A stretch of DNA of 64,000 nt from Cellulomonas hominis (GTDB lineage: Bacteria > Actinomycetota > Actinomycetes > Actinomycetales > Cellulomonadaceae). Under the pieces are notes generated by a model that was not told the origin of the DNA, searched no databases, and worked only from the letters and a program-made list of their open reading frames with translations. The stretch spans positions 4,425,148-4,489,147 of the forward strand of contig NZ_JACHDN010000001.1 of NCBI RefSeq assembly GCF_014201095.1, read 5' to 3'. Shown one piece after another: positions 22,024-29,830 of the stretch (position 1 is its first letter; each line of letters starts with the position of its first letter). A program made the position numbers and the translations under genes.

Positions 22024-24339
22024 GGGCCGCGCGGCGGATCCCTCGCGCGCCAGGCGGGACGGCCACCACACGCGCGGGCCGACGTCGTGCACCAGCGCGG
22101 GCACCAGCAGGCTGCGGACCACCAGGGTGTCGAGCAGCACGCCGAACGCCACGATGAACGCGAGCTGCGCCAGGAACAGCAGCGGGATCACGCCCAGTGC
22201 GGCGAACGTCACGGCCAGGACCACGCCCGCCGAGGTGATGACCCCACCGGTGACCGCGAGCCCGCGCAGCACCCCGTCGCGGGTGCCGATCCGGGCGCTC
22301 TCCTCCCGCACCCGCGTCATGAGGAAGATCGAGTAGTCCACCCCGAGCGCGACCAGGAACGTGAACGCGTACAGCGGCACGGCCGGGTCGGCGCCCGGGA
22401 AGTCGAGGACGTGCTCGAACACGAGCGCCGCGACGCCCAGGGCCGCCGCGAAGGACAGCACGTTCGCCGCCATGAGCAGCACCGCCGCCGTCACCGACCG
22501 CAGCAGCACCATGAGGATCAGCAGGATCACGACCAGCACGACCGGCACGATCACCCGCAGGTCCCGGGTGCCGGCGTCCTGGGCGTCCAGCGTCTCCGCG
22601 GCCGCCCCGCCGACCAGCGCGTCCGGGGCGACCTCGTGCACCGCCTCGCGCAGGCGCTCGACGGTGGCGACGCCCTCGGTGGTGTCCGCGGCCGCCTCGG
22701 TCGTCACGTCGACCCGGACGTTCCCGTCCACGACGACCGGCTCCGCCGCGGGGTCCGCGCCCCCGGGTGGCGCCTCCGTGGTCGAGGCGCCGGTGTACGG
22801 GGCGGCCTGCTGCACCCCGTCGACGCCCTCGGCGGCCTCGACCACGGAGTCCATCTCGTCCTCGGCCACGATCACGATCGCCGGCTGGACGACGCCCGCC
22901 GGGAAGTGCGCGGCCAGGACCTCCTCGCCCGCGACCGAGTCGACGTCCGTGAGGAAGACGTCGGCCTGGCTGGTGCCGTTCGCCTGGAAGGTCGGCAGGA
23001 ACGCGGCGCAGCCGAGCAGGACGACGGACGTCACGACCCAGACCAGCCGGTCCCGGCGGCCGACGCCGCGGGCGAGGCGGCCCCACAGCCCGGCGGCCGG
23101 CGCGGGGTCGGCCGGGGCGGGGGCCTCGTGGGCGCCGTGGTGCGCGGGGACCGGGGCACCGGCGGGCGCGGCCTCGGCCGGGCCGGCGGCGTGCGCGCCG
23201 AGCTCCGGGCGCGGCACCCGGGGCCAGAAGAGCACCCGGGACCGCCGGCCCGCGATCAGCAGCAGCAGCGGGAGCAGCGTGAACGCCGCGAGGAACGCCG
23301 ACGCGATGCCGATCGCCCCCACCGGGCCGAGGCTCCGGTTGGACGCCAGGTCGGACAGCAGCAGGCAGAGCAGGCCGGCGACGACCGTGCCCGCGCTGGC
23401 CGCGATCGGCTCGACGCTGCGGCGCAGCGCCCGGCGCATCGCGGCGACCGGGGCCTCCACGGCGCGCAGCTCCTCGCGGTACCGGGCGACGATCAGCAGC
23501 GCGTAGTCGACGGACGCCCCGACGACGAGGATCGCGAGGATGCCCTGCGCCTGCCCGTTGAGCGTCAGCACCCCGGCATCGGCGAGCTGGTACACGACCA
23601 GCGCGGCGGCGCACAGGGCGAAGACCGCGGTGAGGATGACGGCCAGCGGCAGGAACGGCGACCGGTACACCAGCACGAGGATGACGAGCACGGCGCCGAG
23701 CGCCACGAGCAGCAGGATGCCGTCGATGCCCCCGAAGGCGTTCGTGAGGTCCGCGACGAACCCGCCCGGCCCGGTCACCCACGCATACAGCCCGGCCTCG
23801 CCGGCGGTGTCCGCGGTCGCGCCGAGCTCCTCCGCCAGGGTGTCGCGCACGGCTTCGACGACGGTGCCGACCACGGACTCGTCGTCCGCGAGGGACTGCT
23901 CGGTCGCGGCGGCGTCGAGGGACAGCGGGACCAGCAGCGCCTCGCCGTCCTCGGACGGCACGACCACCGGGTCGCCGGTGAGCACGTCGCCGATCGTGGC
24001 GGGATCGCCCGCGGCCGGGTCGGCGCCGGGGACGGCGACGTCCGGCAGCGCGGCGACCACCGGCTGCACCGCGGCGACCGCGCCCGGGTCCAGCGCCTCG
24101 CCCTCCTCCCCCGCCAGCACGACGAGCACCGGGAGCGCCTCGGCCTCCGTGAACCCGGCCGACAGCTCCGCCGCGCGCGTCGACTCCGCCGACGACGGCA
24201 GGAACGCCGCCGAGTCGTTGGTCTGCACCTGCGACAGCGAGCCCTGCGCCATCCCGCCGAACGCCCCGACGGCCAGCCACCCCACGGCCACCGCCAGCAC
24301 GACCAGCCCTCGCACGATCCCCCGCCAAGTCCTCAGCAT
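22021..24339 (-). CDS. MMPL family exporter
   Basis: A 772-residue RND-superfamily (MMPL) membrane transporter with the usual internal duplication. Each half has one N-terminal helix, a large outside domain and a helix bundle: GIVRGLVVLAVAVGWLAVG, then ILLLVALGAVLVILVLVYRS and VVGASVDYALLIVARYREE in the first half; WVVTSVVLLGCAAFLP, then VIVPVVLVVILLILMVLLRS and FLVALGVDYSIFLMTRVREE in the second. The GVDY/GASVDY aspartates fit proton relay residues of the family. A His/Ala/Pro-rich cytoplasmic linker joins the halves. It is divergent from a MarR regulator and a palindrome covers its start codon, so it is probably a MarR-controlled efflux system. A GTG at 24348 is an alternative start. Confidence 0.9.
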   Translation of the reverse strand: MLRTWRGIVRGLVVLAVAVGWLAVGAFGGMAQGSLSQVQTNDSAAFLPSSAESTRAAELSAGFTEAEALPVLVVLAGEEGEALDPGAVAAVQPVVAALPDVAVPGADPAAGDPATIGDVLTGDPVVVPSEDGEALLVPLSLDAAATEQSLADDESVVGTVVEAVRDTLAEELGATADTAGEAGLYAWVTGPGGFVADLTNAFGGIDGILLLVALGAVLVILVLVYRSPFLPLAVILTAVFALCAAALVVYQLADAGVLTLNGQAQGILAILVVGASVDYALLIVARYREELRAVEAPVAAMRRALRRSVEPIAASAGTVVAGLLCLLLSDLASNRSLGPVGAIGIASAFLAAFTLLPLLLLIAGRRSRVLFWPRVPRPELGAHAAGPAEAAPAGAPVPAHHGAHEAPAPADPAPAAGLWGRLARGVGRRDRLVWVVTSVVLLGCAAFLPTFQANGTSQADVFLTDVDSVAGEEVLAAHFPAGVVQPAIVIVAEDEMDSVVEAAEGVDGVQQAAPYTGASTTEAPPGGADPAAEPVVVDGNVRVDVTTEAAADTTEGVATVERLREAVHEVAPDALVGGAAAETLDAQDAGTRDLRVIVPVVLVVILLILMVLLRSVTAAVLLMAANVLSFAAALGVAALVFEHVLDFPGADPAVPLYAFTFLVALGVDYSIFLMTRVREESARIGTRDGVLRGLAVTGGVITSAGVVLAVTFAALGVIPLLFLAQLAFIVAFGVLLDTLVVRSLLVPALVHDVGPRVWWPSRLAREGSAARP

Positions 24340-24349
24340 GCTGAGCACT
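24328..24349. promoter_or_regulatory. Probable MarR operator over the MMPL start
   Basis: CTCAGCATGCTGAG (24332-24345) is a perfect 14-bp palindrome, extended to 22 bp with one mismatch pair. It includes the ATG of the MMPL gene and abuts a CATAGT -10-like box (24347-24352, minus strand) 7 nt before that ATG. Confidence 0.6.
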
Positions 24350-24376
24350 ATGCGCGACGGACGCGATTGCGGCAAC

Positions 24377-24868
24377 ATGAGGCCCGTGGATCGGGACCCG
24401 GGGCGCAGCACGGCGGACCAGCATCCCCGCTGGTCCGCGATGGCCGCACCCGACCCCGCGGGCTGGCCCGTCGGGCGCCTGCTCTCCGCCGCGGCGCGGC
24501 GCGTCGAGCGGGACTGGAACGCGCACCTCGCGTCGTGGGACCTCAACCACGCCAGCCAGCCCGTGCTGGTCATCCTGCTGCGCGGCCCCCGCACGCAGGC
24601 GGAGCTCGCGGCGGCCTGCGAGGTCACCGAGCAGACGATGAGCCGCGTGCTCGCCCGGATCGAGCGCCGCGGCTACATCACCCGGGCCGCGCACGCCACC
24701 GACCGGCGCAAGCAGGTCATCGCGATCACCGACGCCGGGCGGGAGGCCGTGCTCGCGGCGTCCGACCCCGCCGCGGCCGAGGAGCTCGTGACCGAGGGCC
24801 TCACGCCCGAGCAGGTCGAGCAGCTGCGCGGCCTGCTGCTGCTCGTCGCCCGCCGCGCCCCCCGCTGA
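24377..24868 (+). CDS. MarR family transcriptional regulator
   Basis: A 163-residue winged-helix repressor. The core is LNHASQPVLVILLRGPRTQAELA, then AACEVTEQTMSRVLARIERRG (recognition helix) and AHATDRRKQVIAITDAGREAV (wing), flanked by dimerisation helices. The start is uncertain: ATG at 24377 is used, but GTG at 24386 or ATG at 24440 would remove an unconserved polar leader. Divergent from the MMPL exporter with a 37-bp gap; it probably represses the exporter and perhaps itself through the palindrome at 24328-24349. Ligand unknown, likely the exported compound. Confidence 0.88.
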   Translation: MRPVDRDPGRSTADQHPRWSAMAAPDPAGWPVGRLLSAAARRVERDWNAHLASWDLNHASQPVLVILLRGPRTQAELAAACEVTEQTMSRVLARIERRGYITRAAHATDRRKQVIAITDAGREAVLAASDPAAAEELVTEGLTPEQVEQLRGLLLLVARRAPR

Positions 24869-24871
24869 CGG

Positions 24872-25381
24872 TCAGCCCCGGGACACCCGGAACGGCCGGG
24901 ACAGGTCCCGGGCGATGCCGGCCGCCCACTCCTCGACGTCCGCGAAGTCCCGGAAGTCGCCCTGCTCGGCCTCGATCATCGCGACCAGCGCCCGCTCGGC
25001 CAGGCCCAGCTCCTCGCGCTGCAGCCGCCCCGGGAAGCACTTGACCTCCCGCGCGCCGACCCGCCGGGCCACCGCCCGGACGTCGTCCGGCTCCTCCGCC
25101 GGCAGCGGCGGGTTGCCCACCGGCCCGGACCAGAACAGCCACACCGGGAGCGCCGCGAGCCGGCCCGCCTGGCGGTCCACCAGCTCCCGCAGCGCCGCCG
25201 CCAGCCGGCCGACGTACACCGACGACCCGAGCACCACCGCGTCGACGCCCTCGAGGCCCCCCACCTCGTCGGGGTCGGTCTCGGTCACCTCGTGGCCGGC
25301 GTCCCGCAGCACCTGCGCCACCGTCCGGCCGATCTCCGCCGTCCCGCCGTGCCGGGACGACACCGTCACCAGGACCCGCAT
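24872..25381 (-). CDS. Flavodoxin-domain protein (HemG-like)
   Basis: A 169-residue flavodoxin-fold protein. The FMN phosphate loop is VTVSSRHGGTAEIGRTVAQVL, followed by DAVVLGSSVYVGRLAAALRELVDR and LPVWLFWSGPVGNP, the flavodoxin aromatic/glycine loops. It resembles menaquinone-dependent protoporphyrinogen oxidase HemG and related actinobacterial flavodoxins; the exact role is unproved. GGGAGG lies 6 nt before the ATG at 25381, so unlike many neighbours it has a Shine-Dalgarno sequence. Convergent with the MarR gene with a 3-bp gap. Confidence 0.82.
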   Translation of the reverse strand: MRVLVTVSSRHGGTAEIGRTVAQVLRDAGHEVTETDPDEVGGLEGVDAVVLGSSVYVGRLAAALRELVDRQAGRLAALPVWLFWSGPVGNPPLPAEEPDDVRAVARRVGAREVKCFPGRLQREELGLAERALVAMIEAEQGDFRDFADVEEWAAGIARDLSRPFRVSRG

Positions 25382-25515
25382 GGTCGACCTCCCTGCGCTC
25401 GCGCGTCGTCGCGTGCCCGACCTCCAGGCTCACCCCGCGCGTCGCGCGACCGCCAGGGACGGAGGTCCCTGCGGACGGGGTCCGCCGGGGCGCGTCGCGG
25501 GGGTCCGGGCGCCGG

Positions 25516-25529
25516 TAGACTCCTGGGTC
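25516..25529 (+). promoter_or_regulatory. Leaderless promoter of the DUF4191 gene
   Basis: TAGACT (25516-25521), 8-nt spacer, ATG at 25530. Confidence 0.55.
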
Positions 25530-26255
25530 ATGGCCCGTGACAAGTCCGCAGCCGCGAGCGCGCCCGCGAAGCCCGCGAAGGTGAAGAAGACCCGGTGGTA
25601 CCACCAGGTCTGGCAGGCGTACCAGATGACCCGCCAGCAGGACCCGGCGGTCACCTGGCTGATCCTCGCCGTGTTCTTCGGCATCGTCGCCGTCGGCCTC
25701 GTCATCGGCCTCGTGTTCTTCACGTGGTGGTACTGGCTGCTGCTCAGCATCCCGTTCGCGCTGCTGGGCGCCATGTTCACCCTGACCCGCCGCGCCGAGC
25801 GCGCCGCGTACTCCCGCATCGAGGGCCAGCCCGGCGCCGCGATGTCCGCCGTCGGCACCATCCGCCGCGGCTGGACGTTCACCGAGGAGCCCGTCGCGAT
25901 CGCGCCCCGCACGCAGGACCTCGTGTTCCGCGGCGTCGGCCGCCCCGGCATCGTGCTCATCGGCGAGGGCCCCGCGAACCGCATCGGCAAGCTGCTCGAG
26001 TCCGAGCGCAAGCGCACCGCCCGCGTCCTGCAGGGCGTGCCGATCACGCTCATCGAGGTCGGCCGCGAGGAGGGCCAGGTCCCGCTGCCGCAGCTCGCGC
26101 GCAAGGTCCAGCGCCTCAAGCCGCAGCTCACCAAGCAGGAGGTCGGCGAGGTCGTCAAGCGCCTGCAGGCCCTCGGCGCGGTGAAGATGCCGGTCCCGAA
26201 GGGCATCGACCCCATGCGCGTCCGCCCGGACCGCAAGGGCATGCGCGGCCGCTGA
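25530..26255 (+). CDS. DUF4191 membrane protein
   Basis: A 241-residue actinobacterial membrane protein of unknown function. A basic N-terminus (PAKPAKVKKTRWYHQVWQAY) leads to two transmembrane helices at about residues 43-90 (VTWLILAVFFGIVAVGLVIGL and WWYWLLLSIPFALLGAMFTL). A cytoplasmic domain with TIRRGWTFTEEPVAI and VFRGVGRPGIVLIGEGP, and a basic C-terminus (RVRPDRKGMRGR) follow. From memory the mycobacterial homologue Rv2219 sits just before an RDD gene and glnA1, the same neighbourhood as here, which supports orthology. Leaderless start; ended by a long perfect palindrome. Confidence 0.88.
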   Translation: MARDKSAAASAPAKPAKVKKTRWYHQVWQAYQMTRQQDPAVTWLILAVFFGIVAVGLVIGLVFFTWWYWLLLSIPFALLGAMFTLTRRAERAAYSRIEGQPGAAMSAVGTIRRGWTFTEEPVAIAPRTQDLVFRGVGRPGIVLIGEGPANRIGKLLESERKRTARVLQGVPITLIEVGREEGQVPLPQLARKVQRLKPQLTKQEVGEVVKRLQALGAVKMPVPKGIDPMRVRPDRKGMRGR

Positions 26256-26279
26256 CCCGCAGCCGCCCCCTGCACGCAT

Positions 26280-26317
26280 CGACGGGCCCGGTCCTCCGCG
26301 GAGGACCGGGCCCGTCG
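26280..26317 (+). terminator. 38-bp perfect palindrome, terminator of the DUF4191 gene
   Basis: CGACGGGCCCGGTCCTCCG is followed without spacer by its exact reverse complement (19-bp arms, 26280-26317), 24 bp after the stop. It is the longest perfect palindrome noticed in the window. Confidence 0.8.
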
Positions 26318-26381
26318 TCGTCCCGCCGCGGGGTCGCCCGGTCCCCTCGACGCTCGCCGCCGGTGCCCGCGGCGGCCGAGC

Positions 26382-26595
26382 GGATCCACCCGCACCGGCG
26401 CGCCCGAGCGCTTCCGTCCGGGTGGATCCACACCGCGCGCGGATCCCGCCGGCCGGGGAGCGCCGGCGTGAGTGGAGGCTTCTGCCGGGACACGCCGGGC
26501 GTGTCGGGCAGAACCCTCCGCTCACGGGCGGCGGATCCACGCGCCCCCGCGCGCCCGTGCGGGTCCGTGCGGGTCCGTGCGGGCGGATCCACCCG
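26382..26595. repeat. GGATCCACCCG repeat set
   Basis: GGATCCACCCG occurs at 26382-26392 and 26585-26595, inverted at 26419-26429 (CGGGTGGATCC), and as a partial copy GCGGATCCAC at 26531-26540. The copies frame a long hairpin at 26468-26525. The 476-bp gap (26256-26731) contains no credible gene. Confidence 0.65.
26468..26525. repeat. Long imperfect hairpin, first copy
   Basis: The arms (26468-26496 and 26497-26525) pair over about 26 positions, with GTGAGTGGAGG opposite CCTCCGCTCAC, TTCTGCC opposite GGCAGAA, and GACACGCC opposite GGCGTGTC, interrupted by a mismatch and a bulge. Confidence 0.7.
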
Positions 26596-26637
26596 GCCCG
26601 AGCGCGGCGCGCGGGCGGCGCGTGGAGCCAGCGGGTC

Positions 26638-26698
26638 GCGGAGTGGAAGGTTCGGACGGACACGCGCACGGCGTGTTCGTCCGAACCTTCCACTCCGT
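26638..26698. repeat. Long near-perfect hairpin, second copy; likely RDD-gene terminator
   Basis: Bases 26640-26665 pair with 26671-26696 over 26 bp with a single G-T wobble, loop GCACG; flanking bases extend it. It begins GGAGTGGAAGGTTCGGACGG and shares the GAGTGGA, TTC and ACACGC segments with the hairpin at 26468-26525, so both appear to belong to one palindromic repeat family. It lies 36 bp beyond the RDD stop. Confidence 0.75.
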
Positions 26699-26731
26699 GG
26701 CGCAGGCGGCCGCCGGGCCCAGGCCGAGGGG

Positions 26732-27223
26732 TCAGCGGCGGACGATGGCCGTGCCGGCCGTGCGGTCGTGCAGGCCGCGGCCGTCGGCGTCCCACACCAC
26801 CGCGGGGATCACCAGGCACAGCAGAACGGTCCGCACCAGCCCGAGCAGCAGGTTCGGCGGCATGTCCGGCCCGGCGTCCGGCCGCGCGCCCGTGTCGGCG
26901 AGCGTCCGCGGCGGCGCGACCCGGCGCACCCGGATGCCGAGCACCCGGTGCCCGACCGTCGTGCCGATCGTGCCGACCAGCAGCGCGTTCTCGGCCGCGA
27001 AGATCGCGAGCGTCCCCCAGGCCTGCGCGTCGCCGGGCAGGAAGGCGAACGCGATGAGCTGGCAGAGGAACCAGTCGATGACGAGCGCCAGCACGCGGCG
27101 ACCGAGCGGCGCGAGCGCCCCGCGGCCCTCCGGCGGCAGCCCCAGCCGGGTGCCGTGGGCCGTCCCCGGCTGACCCTGCGGCGGCCCGGAGAGCCACGAA
27201 CCGACGTCCTCGCGATCGACCAT
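26732..27223 (-). CDS. RDD family membrane protein
   Basis: A 163-residue RDD-domain membrane protein. The domain shows LGRRVLALVIDWFLCQLIAFAFL (Arg and Asp of the name), AIFAAENALLVGTIGTTVGHRVLGIRV and NLLLGLVRTVLLCLVIPAVVW, with DADGRGLHDRTAGTAIV at the end, giving about three hydrophobic segments. The N-terminal about 40 residues are polar. Function unknown; it precedes glnA in opposite orientation, as the short RDD gene does beside glnA1 in mycobacteria. The ATG at 27223 lies 6 nt after a TACCGT box (leaderless). Confidence 0.85.
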   Translation of the reverse strand: MVDREDVGSWLSGPPQGQPGTAHGTRLGLPPEGRGALAPLGRRVLALVIDWFLCQLIAFAFLPGDAQAWGTLAIFAAENALLVGTIGTTVGHRVLGIRVRRVAPPRTLADTGARPDAGPDMPPNLLLGLVRTVLLCLVIPAVVWDADGRGLHDRTAGTAIVRR

Positions 27224-27235
27224 GCGCCCACGGTA
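27224..27235 (-). promoter_or_regulatory. Leaderless promoter of the RDD gene
   Basis: Minus-strand TACCGT (27230-27235), 6-nt spacer, ATG at 27223. Confidence 0.55.
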
Positions 27236-27298
27236 ACCGGCCGCCGCGCCGGGTCCGGCGCCCGCCGTCACACGACCGCAACACCAACCCGGGGGCGC

Positions 27299-27336
27299 GT
27301 AACACGCCCGAAACAATCGGTACACGACAGGGAAAC
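27299..27336 (+). promoter_or_regulatory. Double GlnR box upstream of glnA
   Basis: GTAAC-n6-GAAAC-n6-TACAC-n6-GAAAC is present at 27299-27336. This is two consecutive GlnR sites (GTnAC-n6-GaAAC type) separated by 6 bp, the arrangement known upstream of actinobacterial glnA. Nitrogen-responsive control by an OmpR-type GlnR encoded elsewhere is expected. Confidence 0.8.
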
Positions 27337-27352
27337 TGGGCCCGCCTAGCCT
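27324..27352 (+). promoter_or_regulatory. Probable glnA promoter
   Basis: ACGACA (27324-27329), 17-bp spacer, TAGCCT (27347-27352). The -35 overlaps the downstream GlnR box. A 5' UTR of about 37 nt with GAGGAG (27384-27389) follows. Confidence 0.45.
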
Positions 27353-27395
27353 CGTGGCTGCCCGACTGAGGGCAAGCCAACCCGAGGAGCAGCGG

Positions 27396-28820
27396 ATGTT
27401 CAGCAAGCCAGAGGAAGTCCTGGCCTTCATCAAGAGCGAGGACGTCAAGTTCGTCGACGTCCGGTTCTGCGACCTGCCCGGCGTGATGCAGCACTTCAAC
27501 GTGCCGGCCGCGTCCGTGGACGAGAACTTCTTCGTCGAGGGCCAGATGTTCGACGGTTCGTCGATCCGCGGCTTCCAGGCGATCAACGAGTCCGACATGA
27601 AGCTCATCCCGGACGTCACGACCGCCTTCATCGACCCGTTCCGCGTCGAGAAGACCCTGGCCCTGAACTTCCACATCGTCGACCCGTACACCGACGAGCC
27701 CTACACGCGTGACCCCCGCCAGGTCGCCGCGAAGGCCGAGGCGTACCTGCGCTCGACGGGCATCGCGGACACCGCCTTCTTCGCGCCCGAGGCCGAGTTC
27801 TACATCTTCGACGACGTGCGCTTCGAGACGAAGCAGAACTCGTCGTTCTACTCCATCGACTCCATCGAGGCCGCCTGGAACACGGGCCGCGTCGAGGAGG
27901 GTGGCAACCTCGGCCACAAGACCCCCTACAAGGGCGGCTACTTCCCCGTCCCGCCGGTCGACCACTTCGCCGACCTGCGCGACAAGATCTCGCTGCAGCT
28001 GGACGCCCTCGGCCTCGAGGTCGAGCGGGCGCACCACGAGGTCGGCACCGCCGGCCAGGCCGAGATCAACTACCGCTTCGACACGCTCGCCAAGTCGGCC
28101 GACAAGGTGCAGCTGTTCAAGTACGTCGTGAAGAACGTGGCGCACGCCGACGGCCGCACCGCGACCTTCATGCCGAAGCCGCTGTTCGGCGACAACGGCT
28201 CGGGCATGCACGTGCACCAGTCCCTGTGGAAGGACGGCAAGCCGCTGTTCTTCGACGAGAAGGGCTACGGCGGCCTGTCCGACCTCGCCCGCTGGTACAT
28301 CGGCGGCCTGCTGAAGCACGCCCCGGCGCTGCTGGCGTTCACCAACCCGACGGTGAACTCCTACCACCGCCTGGTCCCGGGCTTCGAGGCGCCGGTCAAC
28401 CTGGTCTACTCGGCCCGCAACCGGTCCGCGTGCATCCGCATCCCGGTGACCGGCTCGAACCCGAAGGCCAAGCGCATCGAGTTCCGCGTGCCGGACCCGT
28501 CGTCCAACCCGTACCTGGCCTTCGCGGCCATGCTGATGGCGGGCCTGGACGGCATCCAGAACCGCATCGAGCCGCCGGAGCCGGTCGACAAGGACCTGTA
28601 CGAGCTGCCCCCGGAGGAGCACGCGCTCATCCAGCAGGTCCCGGGCTCCCTCACCGAGGTGCTCGACAACCTCGAGGCCGACCACGACTGGCTGACCGCC
28701 GGCAACGTCTTCACGCCGGACCTCATCCAGACGTGGATCGACTACAAGCGCTCGCACGAGGTGGACCCGATCCGCCTGCGGCCGCACCCGCACGAGTTCG
28801 AGCTCTACTACGACGTCTGA
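27396..28820 (+). CDS. glnA: Glutamine synthetase type I
   Basis: A 474-residue dodecameric GSI that makes glutamine from glutamate, ammonia and ATP. Blocks: [17 protein letters not shown] (latch and ammonium site), the metal-ligand Glu in [42 protein letters not shown] (ATP/metal His), NRSACIRIP and [17 protein letters not shown]. The adenylylation tyrosine lies in [10 protein letters not shown] at Tyr402, so GlnE-type covalent control is likely. GAGGAG lies 6 nt before the ATG. GlnR boxes upstream indicate transcriptional nitrogen control. A strong terminator follows; glnA marks the end of the core block. Confidence 0.97.
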   Translation: MFSKPEEVLAFIKSEDVKFVDVRFCDLPGVMQHFNVPAASVDENFFVEGQMFDGSSIRGFQAINESDMKLIPDVTTAFIDPFRVEKTLALNFHIVDPYTDEPYTRDPRQVAAKAEAYLRSTGIADTAFFAPEAEFYIFDDVRFETKQNSSFYSIDSIEAAWNTGRVEEGGNLGHKTPYKGGYFPVPPVDHFADLRDKISLQLDALGLEVERAHHEVGTAGQAEINYRFDTLAKSADKVQLFKYVVKNVAHADGRTATFMPKPLFGDNGSGMHVHQSLWKDGKPLFFDEKGYGGLSDLARWYIGGLLKHAPALLAFTNPTVNSYHRLVPGFEAPVNLVYSARNRSACIRIPVTGSNPKAKRIEFRVPDPSSNPYLAFAAMLMAGLDGIQNRIEPPEPVDKDLYELPPEEHALIQQVPGSLTEVLDNLEADHDWLTAGNVFTPDLIQTWIDYKRSHEVDPIRLRPHPHEFELYYDV

Positions 28821-28867
28821 TCGTCAGGTTCCACGGCTGCTCCCGTGAGCGCCTGACCTGCAGGACC

Positions 28868-28901
28868 GGCACCCCCGTCGCACGCGTGCGGCGGGGGTGC
28901 C
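28868..28901 (+). terminator. Terminator hairpin of glnA
   Basis: GGCACCCCCG (28868-28877) and CGGGGGTGCC (28892-28901) enclose an inner stem CGCAC/GTGCG. It begins 47 bp after the stop. Confidence 0.75.
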
Positions 28902-28949
28902 GCTGTGTGCGGTCCTGTGGCGACGTCCGCGAGCGGGCCCGGAGCCGGC

Positions 28950-29780
28950 TCAGCCCGGCCCGCCCACCCCGCGCGCGCCGCGCACGAACGCCGCCGACGC
29001 CGCCACCGCCGCGAACGGGTCCCCCGGCGCGTGGTCGAACTCCACAACGTCGAGCTCGGCGTGCGGGGCCGCTGCGAGGATCGCCGTCAGCGGGAGCTCG
29101 CCTTCTCCCGCCGGGACCTGGCCGAGCGCGGCGGGGTCGTATCCGCCGGGCCCGGCGAAGGGGTCGGGCACCAGCGGCCCGTCCTTGACGTGCAGCGCCC
29201 GGACCCGGTCCCCGAGCCGGCACAGCAGCGCGGGCACGTCCTGCCGCGCGACGGCAGCCCAGTACACGTCGACCTCCAGGACGACCCGCGGGTCGAGCAG
29301 CGACACGAGGTGCTCGTAGGCGCTGACGCCGTCGTCTCCGGTCGCGAACTCGAACGCGTGGTTGTGGTACCCCACGCGCAGGCCGACGCCGGCGGCCGTC
29401 TCCGCCGCGGCGTTGAGGCGGTCGGCGGTGCGGGCGACCTCGTCCCGGTCGCGCCACCGGTCCGCCGGCACCATCGGGTCCACGAGGATCTCGGCCCCCA
29501 CCGCCCGGGCCGCGTCGAGCGTCATCGCGAGCGGCGGCAGCGGCACGCGCCGGCCCCCGAACTCGATGTCGTCGGACAGGAACGGCGCCTGGGCACTCGG
29601 CGCGGACAGGCCGTGCCGGGCGAGCGCGGCGGCGAGCGCGGCGGGGCGGTCGAGCAGCGCGAACGGCTCGACGGCGTCGAACCCGAGCCCTGCCAGGCGC
29701 GCCAGGGTCGCGTCGGGGTCGGCGGCGACCTGCTCGCGGACGGAGTAGAGCTGGACGGACAGGCGGGGGGTGGCGGGCAT
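28950..29780 (-). CDS. Sugar phosphate isomerase/epimerase family protein (xylose-isomerase-like TIM barrel)
   Basis: A 276-residue AP_endonuc_2-type TIM barrel. Divalent-metal and active-site blocks: LSVQLYSVREQVAADP at the start, GYHNHAFEF (His and Glu), LEVDVYWA (Asp ligand), RALHVKDG (His/Asp) and VVEFDHAP (Glu). Members isomerise sugars or keto-sugars and some are subunits of C-deglycosidases; the substrate here is unknown. AGGAG lies 5 nt before the ATG at 29780. It is the last gene of the six-gene minus-strand operon led by the SDR at 36156-36959, with GH78 and GH1 enzymes, so it probably acts on the released sugar or its oxidised form. Confidence 0.83.
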   Translation of the reverse strand: MPATPRLSVQLYSVREQVAADPDATLARLAGLGFDAVEPFALLDRPAALAAALARHGLSAPSAQAPFLSDDIEFGGRRVPLPPLAMTLDAARAVGAEILVDPMVPADRWRDRDEVARTADRLNAAAETAAGVGLRVGYHNHAFEFATGDDGVSAYEHLVSLLDPRVVLEVDVYWAAVARQDVPALLCRLGDRVRALHVKDGPLVPDPFAGPGGYDPAALGQVPAGEGELPLTAILAAAPHAELDVVEFDHAPGDPFAAVAASAAFVRGARGVGGPG

Positions 29781-29830
29781 GACGCTCCTGGGTGGCTCGG
29801 GCCGACGCGGGCGGGGTGCGGGTGCGGGGG

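Noticed and set aside
24864..24876. GCTGAC-G-GTCAGC dyad between the MarR and flavodoxin genes as terminator
   Set aside because: It is only the two facing TGA stops with flanking bases; a 1-nt loop cannot form and the stem is short.
26382..26595. Repeats in the palindrome island as a CRISPR array
   Set aside because: Units are short, in both orientations and irregularly spaced, and no cas gene is present.
26422..27173. Plus-strand frames across the palindrome island and the RDD gene
   Set aside because: They consist of repeat sequence and RDD antisense, with no ribosome site or conserved motif.
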